Shown here in pieces: positions 8,352 to 18,118 of a stretch of DNA of 64,000 bases. A program made the translations under genes and the position numbers. The notes beneath the pieces are model-generated. The model did no database searches, was not told the DNA's origin, and saw only the letters and a program-made list of their open reading frames with translations. This DNA comes from Caldicoprobacter oshimai DSM 21659. Lineage in GTDB: Bacteria; Bacillota; Clostridia; Caldicoprobacterales; Caldicoprobacteraceae. The DNA lies in assembly GCA_000526435.1 (NCBI GenBank), contig JAGB01000001.1, positions 806,001 through 870,000 of the forward strand. Reading direction: 5' to 3'. Position 1 is the first letter of the stretch, and each line of letters starts with the position of its first letter.

Positions 8352-9596
8352 TTATTTAACGCAATATATGGAGAACTCCCTTATAATCGGGTGGGCAGCG
8401 GCCTCCAACACGGTCAATTTTACATGGTCAGTACATACATCAGCAAACCTGTCTATTTTTTTGTGTCCAATAGCGCTGCCTTCTGCAATAGTTACCCAAC
8501 CATTCCCTTGCTTTGCCTCCAACCTGTACTTCAATACTCTCTCCCCATGGGCTATATCCTCCATTATTATGGCGTGATTTATGCAAGTTGGGTGTCCGAT
8601 ATTGATGTGTATTTCATAGCCTTCACCGGCTGTTTTGGCTATTGGATTTTGAAAGCGCCGTCGTATCTCATTTCCAAACTCCAGTACTCTTTTAGCATCG
8701 GCCTCAGGTATAAGACCCCTGTTATCGGGAGCCACATTGAGCAACAGTGTAGCGCCATGGCCAACAGAACGGTAATATATATCCATAAGCTCATCCAGTG
8801 AACGAAGATTGTGCTCGCTGTTTGGGTGCCAAAACCACTGACCCTTACGGATTGGCACATCACACTCTGCCGGAAGCCACTCCGGAGTACCGGGCAACCA
8901 TTTGACGCTGTCGTTGGTAAACATGCTGTATCTAGCCGACCGTGCGGTATTCCAGCATGGATAAGGAGCAACTCCGTCCTCATTCCCTACCCATCTTATG
9001 GTAGGCCTCCCCATGTTGAATACCATGGCGTCAGGTTGGTATTTATCCACCAAAGCCATAATCCTTTCCCAATCATATTCCCTGCCTTCCGAACCCGCAC
9101 CATCAAACCATATCTCGACCAGTGGTCCATACCATGTCAAAAGCTCTGTAAGTTGCCGACAATAAAAATCGTCGTATAATTCCTTATTACTGTAAGTGGG
9201 TTCATGCCTATCCCAGGGCGACAGATACACGCCAAACCCAATACCCTCTTCTCGGCAGGCTTGGGCACACTCTCCTACCACATCTCCCTTGCCGTTCTTC
9301 CACGGACTGGATTTTACCGAATAATCGGTAGTCTCTGTAGGCCATAAACAAAAACCATCGTGATGCTTGGCGGTGAGCACAACATATTTAAAACCCGCTT
9401 GTTTGGCTATACATATCCACTGTCTGGCATCCAACTCAGTGGGGTTAAATGTACTTGGACTATCGGTACCATCACCCCATTCCCGGTCATTAAAAGTATT
9501 CAAGCCAAAGTGAATAAACATCCCCATCTCCATGTCTTGCCATGCCAATTGATTTTTTGTTGGCTTAGGCAAATTATCTTTTGGCATGCGTTTCAT
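8352..9596 (-). CDS. GH29 alpha-L-fucosidase (first copy)
   Basis: The 414-residue enzyme of family GH29 has MGMFIHFGLNTF near residues 24-35, TAKHHDGFCLWPT near residues 75-87 and EIWFDGAG with the predicted nucleophile D165. It releases alpha-linked L-fucose with retention of configuration. The ATG at 9596 has GGGAGGAG close upstream; a TTG-initiated extension to 9611 would bury that site. No signal peptide is present. Its length and barrel ending suggest a minimal GH29 with a short C-terminal beta domain. The second GH29 gene upstream is clearly divergent, so the two probably prefer different fucosyl linkages. Confidence 0.94.
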   Translation of the reverse strand: MKRMPKDNLPKPTKNQLAWQDMEMGMFIHFGLNTFNDREWGDGTDSPSTFNPTELDARQWICIAKQAGFKYVVLTAKHHDGFCLWPTETTDYSVKSSPWKNGKGDVVGECAQACREEGIGFGVYLSPWDRHEPTYSNKELYDDFYCRQLTELLTWYGPLVEIWFDGAGSEGREYDWERIMALVDKYQPDAMVFNMGRPTIRWVGNEDGVAPYPCWNTARSARYSMFTNDSVKWLPGTPEWLPAECDVPIRKGQWFWHPNSEHNLRSLDELMDIYYRSVGHGATLLLNVAPDNRGLIPEADAKRVLEFGNEIRRRFQNPIAKTAGEGYEIHINIGHPTCINHAIIMEDIAHGERVLKYRLEAKQGNGWVTIAEGSAIGHKKIDRFADVCTDHVKLTVLEAAAHPIIREFSIYCVK

Positions 9597-9701
9597 CAGC
9601 TCCTCCCTCAATATTCAATTATCCTAGCACAAATCATTATAAATTGTCGTACAATTACATAAGTTACAGTTAAAAAACACAGTTATAAGGTTGATGCATA
9701 A

Positions 9702-11093
9702 TTACAATTTCATTTTAAACACATGAGCTATAGGTGTTTTACCTTTTTTTGCCCACTCTGGTAGTTTTATATACACTCCATTTTCTGTTTGCTTAAAATC
9801 AACCCTGCTACCTTGTGTACCCATTAATTCTACATAAGTTATCTTTTTATCCGTATAAGGAATTACCAGCTCATCCTTTATGATTTCATCTTCATCATAA
9901 AGATAAAAGCTATATACGGTATCATTTTTCTTTGTAAATGCAAACTTTCCCTGGATGTATGGCGGGCACATCCTAGTTCCATATACTGCTTCACCATAGA
10001 TTTTAAGCCATTGTCCCATCTCTTTCATTCTAGAAATAGCGCCTCGCGGCAATCGCCCGTCAGGCTGCGGCCCAACATTTAAAGCCAAATTGCCTCCCTT
10101 TGATATTATTTCAATAAGAATATGTATAATTTGCCGAGTAGATTTGTAATCATCCTCATAACTAAAGGAAAAGGATGTTCCCATTGTAATACAGCTTTCC
10201 CATGGAACATTCATGGGCTTAGGAGGAATCGTTTGTTCAGGCGTAAGATAGTTTTCGTACGGGCCACCTACAGTACGATCAACCACAATAAGCCATGGCT
10301 GTAATCTACGAGCCTTCTCAACTATCTCTCCTAAACGTATATCTTGCCCATTTCTAGCGCACACCCATCCGGCATCCAGCCAAAGTATATCAATTTGTCC
10401 ATAGCGAGATATGAGTTCCATGATTTGAGCATGAGTAAACTTAATAAATTGTTCCCACAACCAAGGATATTCTTTAGGGTCATAAGAAGGACCTCGCCAC
10501 ATATGACGACCTCGTGCCATTCCAGGGGCCCAATAATAGGGAGTGTGCCAATCAGCTTTCGAAAAATAGGCAGCAATAGCTAATCCCCTGCTACGAAAAG
10601 CATTGAAAAGGTTTTTACATACATCGGCATATTTATGAGTATGAAATGGACACTCAGGACTGGTAATTTTATAATCCGTAACATGAGTATCCCACATGCA
10701 AAACCCATCATGATGTTTAGTAGTGAAAATAAGGTATTTAAATCCAGCCTCTGCGGCTAAATCTGCCCAAACTTCAGGTTGAAATCGAATAGGATTAAAC
10801 GTTTTGTATAAGTTAAAATATTGCCGTTTAAACTCTTCGCCATCCTTTTCCCAATCAATACCTCTGCGAGACCAATGAGCATCTGCATCGCTGAGTGCCC
10901 AAGATTCTACTATTCCTAGTTGTGAATAAGGCCCCCAGTGTATCATAAGCCCTAATTTTTGATCCTGAAACCACTCAAGCCGTTCAAGCAATAATGGATC
11001 CTCTGGCTTTACCCATTCTTGTTCACGGCTGTAATTATGTACTCCAGATTCAACTTCCTCGGAATGCTTTTGCTCTTCAAACTTTGGGTTCAC
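9702..11093 (-). CDS. GH29 alpha-L-fucosidase (second, divergent copy)
   Basis: A 463-residue GH29 enzyme with GLMIHWGPYSQLG near residues 48-60, TTKHHDGFCMWDT near residues 124-136 and IDILWLDAGW with the nucleophile D240. The N-terminal 40 residues are polar with no signal, so it is cytoplasmic. It has a clear C-terminal beta domain (about residues 375-463) and shares only family-level motifs with the neighbouring GH29. Translation probably starts at GTG, with GGGGG eight bases upstream. It sits 45 bp after the GH18 gene and 90 bp before the other fucosidase, in one transcription unit. Confidence 0.94.
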   Translation of the reverse strand: MNPKFEEQKHSEEVESGVHNYSREQEWVKPEDPLLLERLEWFQDQKLGLMIHWGPYSQLGIVESWALSDADAHWSRRGIDWEKDGEEFKRQYFNLYKTFNPIRFQPEVWADLAAEAGFKYLIFTTKHHDGFCMWDTHVTDYKITSPECPFHTHKYADVCKNLFNAFRSRGLAIAAYFSKADWHTPYYWAPGMARGRHMWRGPSYDPKEYPWLWEQFIKFTHAQIMELISRYGQIDILWLDAGWVCARNGQDIRLGEIVEKARRLQPWLIVVDRTVGGPYENYLTPEQTIPPKPMNVPWESCITMGTSFSFSYEDDYKSTRQIIHILIEIISKGGNLALNVGPQPDGRLPRGAISRMKEMGQWLKIYGEAVYGTRMCPPYIQGKFAFTKKNDTVYSFYLYDEDEIIKDELVIPYTDKKITYVELMGTQGSRVDFKQTENGVYIKLPEWAKKGKTPIAHVFKMKL

Positions 11094-11138
11094 TTAAATT
11101 ACCCCCTTGACATATTATAGGCATATTATTTTAGTAAT

Positions 11139-12191
11139 TTATTGCAATTCTTTATAAAGAGTATCTACAAGGGTATGAGTTTTATCAAGCGAGTATTCCC
11201 AAAACATTATACCAGCTAACCCTTTTTCCTTTACATAATGGGCTTTATGTCTTAGTGATTCCTCGTCATCATAGCTTATAAAAACATCTCCATTGAAAAG
11301 ATAGGGTGCCTTCGCACTATCATCCCAATACCTTATAAATCCATTTTTATTAACATAATTTTGCACTAAATCAGTATACGACAACGTATATCTGCCTGTA
11401 GTTTCAGCTTTTTGATTTAAACCGCAATTTGCATTCTTAACACCTTTCCACATTCTTCCGTAAAAAGCCGCACCAAGTACAATTTTTTCTACAGGTACAC
11501 CAGCTTTTTCAAACATACCAACAGCTTTATCACAGCTTATCCCATCAGGATTGTCTGCTGAAGCAAACAAATTAGTATGATGTCCTGTTATATCCTGAAA
11601 ACTACCTCGCATATCATATGTCATTAAATTAACGTAATCAAGATATTGCTGAACTATATGCATTTCAGTACCGTCTATAAAATATTGTCCCGCCCCAGCT
11701 GCAATAGTCAAAAAATAATACTTATTATCTATTTGCCCCAATTTATCCAGCTTTTCTCTCAATTCTTTTAACATAAGCGTAAAATTATACTTATCACTCG
11801 GACTAGATGCAATACCTGCCACTGAAGAACAAGGATATTCCCAATCTATATCTATTCCATCAAAATTGTGAGCTTTCATAAACTCTATAGCAGTATCAAC
11901 AAAAATTGAACGGGTTTCAGGTGTAGAAGCTGCCTCTGAAAAACCACCAGCTCCCCACCCACCAATAGAAATCACTGTATTCAATTTAGGATTAATCTTT
12001 TTAAATTGATTCAATTTATCAATATTTTTTAAATGGTCCCCTACAACTTTACCATCCCTAATTACAGCAAAAGCATAGTTAATATGCGTCAATTTAAAGA
12101 TATCCTCCTGCATAATAGCACCTACTTCTTTATCCACAAGATAGGCCGCTAAAACATATTTTCTTTCCTTCTGTAAAACTGCTTTTTCCAT
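11139..12191 (-). CDS. GH18 glycosidase (chitinase / endo-beta-N-acetylglucosaminidase-like)
   Basis: The 350-residue single-domain GH18 protein has the SIGGWG strand near residues 75-80 and the catalytic motif DGIDIDWE (D111-E118), where E118 is the acid/base and D116 assists substrate-assisted catalysis through the N-acetyl group. It also has YDMRG and a C-terminal MFWEYS strand. There is no signal peptide or carbohydrate-binding module, so it is cytoplasmic and acts on imported GlcNAc-containing oligosaccharides. Whether it splits chitobiose cores or chito-oligosaccharides cannot be told from sequence. It follows the regulator gene by 18 bp and shares its promoter. Confidence 0.93.
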   Translation of the reverse strand: MEKAVLQKERKYVLAAYLVDKEVGAIMQEDIFKLTHINYAFAVIRDGKVVGDHLKNIDKLNQFKKINPKLNTVISIGGWGAGGFSEAASTPETRSIFVDTAIEFMKAHNFDGIDIDWEYPCSSVAGIASSPSDKYNFTLMLKELREKLDKLGQIDNKYYFLTIAAGAGQYFIDGTEMHIVQQYLDYVNLMTYDMRGSFQDITGHHTNLFASADNPDGISCDKAVGMFEKAGVPVEKIVLGAAFYGRMWKGVKNANCGLNQKAETTGRYTLSYTDLVQNYVNKNGFIRYWDDSAKAPYLFNGDVFISYDDEESLRHKAHYVKEKGLAGIMFWEYSLDKTHTLVDTLYKELQ

Positions 12192-12209
12192 AAATCTTCC
12201 CTCTCCTCA

Positions 12210-13352
12210 TTACTTTTTATTATAATTCGCAACAATTTCTGAAATTTCTTTTCTAGGAGCAGTAGTATCCCTTTTTATTAATTTAACTGGTACAACAACT
12301 TCTTTAGGTTTATAAGCACCATTTTCTATAGCTTCTAAAACTATTTGAGCCGCTATCTTACCTATTTGATAAAAATCTTGATCAATAGTAGTCAATTGAA
12401 ATTCCAAGTGTTCCAGCATTTCAATATTATCAAATCCCACCAATGAAACATCTTCTGGAATACGAACCCCCATATTACTGAGCTCTTTTGCAATTAATAT
12501 TGCAAGATAATCATGCTCAGCAAAAATAGCTGTAATACCTTTTTTAAGCAAATCATAAAGTACATTCTTCAATCTGTTCTTTGTCTCCCCTTGAGTATAC
12601 TTTGACAAAGGAACACGAATAATATCGTGATCAATAGGTATTCCGTGATCTTTTAAAGCTTTACAGTAACCTAAGAATCTCTCTCTCACACTGCTTACAT
12701 CTTCAAGCTGGACAAGCGCTATATACGCTATACGTCTATGCCCCAGTTCAATCAAATGAGATACCGCTTGATAAGCTCCATCACAATTATCCGAAACTAC
12801 CGAACTTAATGGTAATGATTGAAATCTCTGATCAATAAGCACAATCGGATATTGCTTTATACACAAAGTACTTAAAACATCAAAATTCGCTCTCATAGAA
12901 GGATATAAAATTATACCTTTTATACCATTTAGTGGCAATTGGATTAAGTATTCTCTTTCTTTAGCCGGATCATCATGCGTAGTATGAACACTCAAATAAT
13001 ACCCTTTACCATCCAGATAATCCATGGCACCTCTGATATATTCTATCCTTCGACCAGCTGTACCATCTGTTGGAAGAACTATTGCTATAATTTTAGGTAC
13101 ATTCTCTTCAACTTTTCTCTCTCGGAGAGGCAAGACAAAACTGCCTTGCCCTTTCTTACGATATATCAAATTTTCTTTTGCCAGTTCATCCAATGCTCTT
13201 TTCGATGTAATTCTACTTACTCCAAACATTTTTGAGAGCTCTAATTCAGTAGGAAGCTTATCCCCTGGTTGTAATTTATTCTGCAAAATCTCATTTCTAA
13301 GATATTCTGCAACTTGGGAATACAGCGTTTTTTTATTGCTTTTTTTAGACAT
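12210..13352 (-). CDS. GntR/LacI hybrid (AraR-type) transcriptional regulator
   Basis: The 380-residue regulator has an N-terminal GntR winged helix (about residues 8-75, with LQPGDKLPTELELSKMFGVSRITSKRALDEL split over residues 32-62). A LacI/periplasmic-binding-type sensor domain follows from about residue 88. AraR of Bacillus has the same architecture and represses sugar genes until a sugar binds. It is the first gene after the internal promoter and precedes the glycosidase genes, so it probably controls the locus and itself. Its effector is unknown; fucose, galactose or an imported oligosaccharide are candidates. Confidence 0.93.
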   Translation of the reverse strand: MSKKSNKKTLYSQVAEYLRNEILQNKLQPGDKLPTELELSKMFGVSRITSKRALDELAKENLIYRKKGQGSFVLPLRERKVEENVPKIIAIVLPTDGTAGRRIEYIRGAMDYLDGKGYYLSVHTTHDDPAKEREYLIQLPLNGIKGIILYPSMRANFDVLSTLCIKQYPIVLIDQRFQSLPLSSVVSDNCDGAYQAVSHLIELGHRRIAYIALVQLEDVSSVRERFLGYCKALKDHGIPIDHDIIRVPLSKYTQGETKNRLKNVLYDLLKKGITAIFAEHDYLAILIAKELSNMGVRIPEDVSLVGFDNIEMLEHLEFQLTTIDQDFYQIGKIAAQIVLEAIENGAYKPKEVVVPVKLIKRDTTAPRKEISEIVANYNKK

Positions 13353-13441
13353 AATCTTTGCTTCACCTACTTTAAAACTAAGATTTGTTCTCTATATTTA
13401 TGTATTAATATGTTATTTACATATCTTTTTATCGTAATTAA

Positions 13442-13469
13442 ATATATCAATTTCAACCCACTTGTCAAG
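13442..13469 (-). promoter_or_regulatory. Internal promoter for the regulator-glycosidase genes
   Basis: On the minus strand TTGACA (13469-13464) and TATATT (13447-13442) are spaced 16 bp. They lie between the transglutaminase-like gene and the regulator gene, so the regulator, GH18, both GH29 and GH35 can be transcribed apart from the transport genes. Confidence 0.75.
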
Positions 13470-13482
13470 AAAATAAGAAAAG

Positions 13483-13492
13483 TATACAAATC
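13483..13492. promoter_or_regulatory. Putative operator half-site GTATACAAAT
   Basis: GTATACAAAT lies 14 bp upstream of the -35 box of the regulator promoter. It resembles half of ATTTGTATACAAAT and the ACAAAT half of the AraR operator. A related tandem sequence lies upstream of the first solute-binding protein gene (30401-30421). Assignment to the local regulator is an inference. Confidence 0.35.
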
Positions 13493-15974
13493 ACGCATTT
13501 TTTAACATCAAACTGACAGACCCCACATGATAACCGCTAAAATAACACAATGCATTCAATATACCCTCACTCGTCTTTTGAACAAGTGCTTGTACAGGAT
13601 AATTCCCTTTTTTATGGCCCAATTGAACAAGAAGCATTTCTGCAAAATCCTTATCATTTGTTTTAATTAGTATAAGTTCTGGAAATAGGGATATAAGTTT
13701 TTCCACACTCTCGTTTGTATTAGCACTAATTAAAACTATTCCTATATCCTTATTCTTAATAATGTCTGCTTCTTCCATTAATTCCCTAAATAAATGCTCT
13801 GTCGGTTCTTTAGAAGGCTCTACATACGCTACAATATTGTAATCTTTTGGCAAAACATCTGACAACGTAATATTACCCTCATCGGTCACAAAAGTATAAT
13901 CTGAAATAACCACAGGTTCCATAATTTTCTCTTCTTTAGGAATAGAGACATCAAGCGTTAAATCATTACCTTTTACCAACTCTACAAAATAAGCATTAAA
14001 TAGCATAGTGCCATCATCGAGCCTTTGACCGGTTAAAATGCGGTAGCAACCCTCTTCAAGCTCAAATGTAGTGCTATCATGCCCTCGGAAGTTCAAGGTT
14101 TGGTACCATCCATTGACTAAGCGAGCAATTGTAAAGTTCCTGAAATACTGTAATTTTTCTTCACAGTTCAGCGTTAATTTCACCATTTCCTTGGGTTCAT
14201 AAGGAACAACACGAATAAATTTACCATCTTGATAATACTCAAGTTCTTGATCGTTGGGATTGAAACGAGCAGGTATACCTAAACTACGGCAAATAGCCAC
14301 AAACAGTACCTTTTTCGAAATTTTTGAAGCTCGTTTTAACTGAAGAGTCCCCTGCGGCGAAGCGATTAATGTTCTGTAATCCATCTCAGTTGCATCTTCA
14401 ATTATTTCGTTGATATAATCATATATTTTCCTAGGGTTCTCTACAAATTCTTTCTTGGTATTATCATCAAAGAAGTTATTAATAAATCCTCTATAAGGTG
14501 AAAGCATTTCTAGATAAATCCTTGGATTTAAAACATATTTTACAAAAATATCTTCATAAAAACAATCTCTAAACGGATACGCATATAATAAATGATCGTT
14601 AAGCATCTCACAAGTACTGTCAGTTAAGTCCTTTGAAGCTATAGATTTCAACAGCAATACCTTATACTTAAAGGGTATTCCATTATCGCTATCTAAAAAA
14701 GCCTTAATTTCTTCATGGTTACCCTTGGATTCCACAAGAATGCGAGCAACATCATCATGAAAGCCAGGATATTTTTTAGCCAGTTCCCTCCCTTTTTCCT
14801 CAGTAATAAACGTATTTTCAAAAGCTGCGCGCACTTTATTACAATGCTGAATCCTGGCTTCATGAACAGGATCCTGAATTGTATCCTCGTCCTCAACGGT
14901 AGCAACTGGCGGTACAAGCTTTATCGTAGTGTTGCTGGTTTCTTTTAGTACAGCATTTGCAAAATCTAAAATTACAACTTCCTGCTTACGTACATCCACC
15001 TTACACGTCATAAATTTCTCTCCATCGGTAACATGAACGTGTAAGTCACCAAGACCAGTTGTAATAGAAACTATTCCATTTTCATCTGTTTCCAGTACGG
15101 CAATAGGGCTGAGTTCGCAATAATTGGGAACCTCAAATCGCACCTTTACCTTTCTGCCACCGGTATTTAAAACCTTAATAGTCAATTTTTTGGTCTTAGC
15201 GTAATTGCTAGTCAAATTTAACTCGGTAAAAATCCCATTCCTATGTATAATTTCCTCATCTTCATAAACTATATCAGAAAACACGCGAGTATCTATAAGC
15301 ATAGCCCTGGTTGCTGGAACTTTAAACCAACCTCGATCCAGCGCAGGTTCTGGTTCACAAGCTCCAAGAAACCTCCATCTTCCATCGATATACACTTCTA
15401 CCCATGCATGATTACTATCACAATGTGCCCATCTAGGAGTATAAATCTGACGCGCCGGTATACCCACACTCCTTAGTGCGGTTACAGTAAACGTAGATTC
15501 TTCACCACACCGTCCCTTTGCATTCTTGATAAGCGTTAAGGGCGAAACGGTACGAGGATTCGTAGGAGTATATGTAGCTTTTTCCAAACACCAGTAATTT
15601 ACCTCTAGAGCAGCTTGATACATGCTTTTACCTTTTATACGCTCATAAAGTTCGTTGAAAAATATCTCTCTATTGTATTCAATATTTTCATTATTAACAC
15701 GGTAGTGCAAAACATAATTAAGAAAAATATCCTCAGGTATATCCACTCCAAATATGTTCATATCATATACTTTTAGGGTATGTCTAATTATTTTTAAAAA
15801 AAGCGAAGCATCATACGTTGCCAAATCGCTCACTGGCATATATGCATAATAATACTTCAAACATATCCGTTCTCGCTCGTCGGCGCTATCAAAAATATTC
15901 TTAAATTTCTCAACATAAGGCTCCACACGTTTAAAATCTTTTTCTATCTTTTCAATTGTTTTTTGCGTAAACAT
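13491..15974 (-). CDS. Transglutaminase-like protein with peptide:N-glycanase-like core
   Basis: The 827-residue cytoplasmic protein has a transglutaminase-superfamily core around residues 140-210. GRCGEES holds the predicted catalytic C156, and NHAWVEVY holds H189, followed by RW and then GACEPEP near residues 204-210. The Cys-His spacing and the flanking GRCGE, VEVY and CEP signatures recall peptide:N-glycanase (Png1), but the usual Asp of the triad is not evident at the expected place. A second, weaker transglutaminase-like segment (about residues 525-610) and a C-terminal thioredoxin-like stretch follow. It sits between the CBM9-like gene and the regulator. A role in removing peptide from imported glycopeptides is a hypothesis. 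Confidence 0.75.
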   Translation of the reverse strand: MFTQKTIEKIEKDFKRVEPYVEKFKNIFDSADERERICLKYYYAYMPVSDLATYDASLFLKIIRHTLKVYDMNIFGVDIPEDIFLNYVLHYRVNNENIEYNREIFFNELYERIKGKSMYQAALEVNYWCLEKATYTPTNPRTVSPLTLIKNAKGRCGEESTFTVTALRSVGIPARQIYTPRWAHCDSNHAWVEVYIDGRWRFLGACEPEPALDRGWFKVPATRAMLIDTRVFSDIVYEDEEIIHRNGIFTELNLTSNYAKTKKLTIKVLNTGGRKVKVRFEVPNYCELSPIAVLETDENGIVSITTGLGDLHVHVTDGEKFMTCKVDVRKQEVVILDFANAVLKETSNTTIKLVPPVATVEDEDTIQDPVHEARIQHCNKVRAAFENTFITEEKGRELAKKYPGFHDDVARILVESKGNHEEIKAFLDSDNGIPFKYKVLLLKSIASKDLTDSTCEMLNDHLLYAYPFRDCFYEDIFVKYVLNPRIYLEMLSPYRGFINNFFDDNTKKEFVENPRKIYDYINEIIEDATEMDYRTLIASPQGTLQLKRASKISKKVLFVAICRSLGIPARFNPNDQELEYYQDGKFIRVVPYEPKEMVKLTLNCEEKLQYFRNFTIARLVNGWYQTLNFRGHDSTTFELEEGCYRILTGQRLDDGTMLFNAYFVELVKGNDLTLDVSIPKEEKIMEPVVISDYTFVTDEGNITLSDVLPKDYNIVAYVEPSKEPTEHLFRELMEEADIIKNKDIGIVLISANTNESVEKLISLFPELILIKTNDKDFAEMLLVQLGHKKGNYPVQALVQKTSEGILNALCYFSGYHVGSVSLMLKNA

Positions 15975-15996
15975 ATTTATTCCCCACCCCTTCAGT

Positions 15997-17013
15997 TTAC
16001 TTTAATTTTTTTTGTTGGAAACGGCCATCAGAAAACAATATAATCTCTTTCGTTTGATCATGATTTAAACAAGAAATTTCAAAACTATTAGAAGTAACTT
16101 CAACTTTAGGCATTATAGTATTACCTGTACCTTCGGACAACAAGACCACATCATCGGTAAATTTACCATGAATATCATAATATTCGTAAAGATTGTAATA
16201 GATCTTACGCATTTGCCATTTAATTTTTTCATCTTCAGGAATAGTATAACGTTTGTTCGAATAAGTAAAGAACACAAAACCCCATAGTTCTGGGTAATGA
16301 ATGTTAACAATTCCCGTAGGTGCCCACACCCAATTGTCTTCCGGAAATGGTTTACCCGTTTGTGGATTTATGCGTTTTACATACTGATTGTCAACAATGT
16401 CTACTAACCACTGTACTCGTGAAAAATTCATTCTCCAATAAACCCCTTCATCTGGAATATTTCCCTTTGCGCATTGATTAAGTACCGAAAAAGGCATTAC
16501 AATTTCCACCGACCACATCTTATTATCAGCAGAAGGATTATTTAGTTCCCCATCAATATAAACGGCAGTTCTTAAGCCTTGAATATCAAAGGCATTTACG
16601 GGCGTCCCATGATTTAAATATGGTTTTGTGAGAAGCAAATCCCATACGGTATTCAAGGCATTTATCTCCAATTCGTAGTATTCGTGAGTATCCCCATCCG
16701 GATCGATAAAAACTTCAAAATCATTATCCATAAAAATGACACTATCCCGCTCTGTTAAAGTGGCCCAGATTTCCGGTCCATACAATTCTGCGCCGATATA
16801 CAGATTATCATCATCCCACAACATTTTAACTCTTGTTTGAAAGCGCGGTTTAGGGCGAATATCGCCTTCTATATCCACAAACCAATCAGTATATTCCGCA
16901 TTTTCCCAAAAAGGCTTATCCAGTCTCCCATCCAGTTCGAACGGCTTATCGGCGCGCTTGCAAATGTATACTGGTGGATTAAATTCTATTTTAGGTTTTG
17001 GAATTGTGGCCAT
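15997..17013 (-). CDS. CBM9-like carbohydrate-binding protein
   Basis: The 338-residue protein matches the CBM9-like family: DKPFELDGRLDKPFWENAEY near residues 20-39, VKMLWDDDNLYIGAELYGP near residues 62-80, then DNDFEVFIDPDGDTHEYYE, and SVEIVMPF. Such modules bind glycan ends in secreted xylanases, but this protein has no signal peptide and no catalytic domain. It may be cytoplasmic, unlike classical CBM9. The second ATG (17013) has GGAGGG six bases upstream and is preferred to 17019. It follows the last permease gene and precedes the transglutaminase-like gene. Function unknown. Confidence 0.8.
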   Translation of the reverse strand: MATIPKPKIEFNPPVYICKRADKPFELDGRLDKPFWENAEYTDWFVDIEGDIRPKPRFQTRVKMLWDDDNLYIGAELYGPEIWATLTERDSVIFMDNDFEVFIDPDGDTHEYYELEINALNTVWDLLLTKPYLNHGTPVNAFDIQGLRTAVYIDGELNNPSADNKMWSVEIVMPFSVLNQCAKGNIPDEGVYWRMNFSRVQWLVDIVDNQYVKRINPQTGKPFPEDNWVWAPTGIVNIHYPELWGFVFFTYSNKRYTIPEDEKIKWQMRKIYYNLYEYYDIHGKFTDDVVLLSEGTGNTIMPKVEVTSNSFEISCLNHDQTKEIILFSDGRFQQKKLK

Positions 17014-17044
17014 TTTCATCCCTCCATTTATTCTTTAGTATGCT

Positions 17045-18118
17045 TTATCCAACAATACCGGATCTTTCAATGCCTTCAATGAAATGCTTTTGGATGATTA
17101 TAAAGAATACAATTAATGGTAAAATAACCAATAGTGAGCATACGGTCAAAATCAGTGAATCATAGGAAGCCGAAGAAAGCCTAACTACATCGGATGGTAT
17201 TTTAGAAATAGCATTACCGATAGCAAGCTGTACATTACTTGTACCACCGCTAGGCGCACTCAGCATCCCTAACCTGACTCTTAGGTAGTTACTTGATGGA
17301 TTAAATAATTGTGGGAAATAGGTATCATTCCAGTTCCATACAAAACTCAATACACCTACAGTCAATATACTGGGTTTAGATAAAGGCATAACTATTCCAA
17401 AGAATATACGTAAGAAACCGGCACCATCTACATATGCTGCTTCCTCCAATTCTTTTGGCAAACCCTTAAAAAATTGACGGAAAATATATATAAACAACCC
17501 TCCATTTAAACCCTGCCCCATTGCCGCTAGTATCAACATAGATGTAGGTTTACCCAATAAATTCAATTTCTCACCAGTCATTCGCTCAAATATTCCCAAA
17601 ATATCAAAATTTCTGAAAAACACATATTGTGGCAACATAACTGAAGCTGGAGGTACAATAATTGTAAAAATGGCTAAAGCAAATAGCAACCCACTTCCTT
17701 TAAATTTTAACCTTGCAAATGAGTATCCTGCCAGAGCGGCGCTCAAAACCTGTAACAGCATTATACTCAACGTTGAACCAGCAGTATATAAAACCGACTT
17801 AGGATAATCCATTATAATGGCCGCTATTTTTATATTATCAAAAGTTGGCGACGCTGGAATCCATATAGACCCCAAAGAACCATAATCATATGGATGGGTG
17901 AATGTAGTTGAAATCATACGTAAAAGAGGATACAAAATCATATACGATAAACATATAATAAGCGCATATTTAAAAGTCATTACCAAAACGCTATTTGTTT
18001 TTTTCTTTAGATAAGAATACGTTATTTTTCTTCTTGTCTTAAACTTTTGTATAACTATAACATTACGTTTTGATGTGTTGGTTATATTATTGATTATACT
18101 AGCTAGACTATTAATCAT
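17045..18118 (-). CDS. ABC sugar transporter permease, MalG type (second pair)
   Basis: An inner-membrane ABC permease of 357 residues with six predicted membrane segments. The EAA loop EAAYVDGAGFLRIFFGIVMP near residues 230-249 contacts the ATPase. The N-terminal cytoplasmic extension of about 45 residues (KRNVIVIQKFKTRRKITYSY) is unusually long for the family. The start overlaps the preceding permease gene by 8 bp, so the two are translationally coupled and probably form a heterodimer. No ATPase is encoded in the locus, so a shared MsiK/UgpC-type ATPase encoded elsewhere is expected. Confidence 0.92.
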   Translation of the reverse strand: MINSLASIINNITNTSKRNVIVIQKFKTRRKITYSYLKKKTNSVLVMTFKYALIICLSYMILYPLLRMISTTFTHPYDYGSLGSIWIPASPTFDNIKIAAIIMDYPKSVLYTAGSTLSIMLLQVLSAALAGYSFARLKFKGSGLLFALAIFTIIVPPASVMLPQYVFFRNFDILGIFERMTGEKLNLLGKPTSMLILAAMGQGLNGGLFIYIFRQFFKGLPKELEEAAYVDGAGFLRIFFGIVMPLSKPSILTVGVLSFVWNWNDTYFPQLFNPSSNYLRVRLGMLSAPSGGTSNVQLAIGNAISKIPSDVVRLSSASYDSLILTVCSLLVILPLIVFFIIIQKHFIEGIERSGIVG

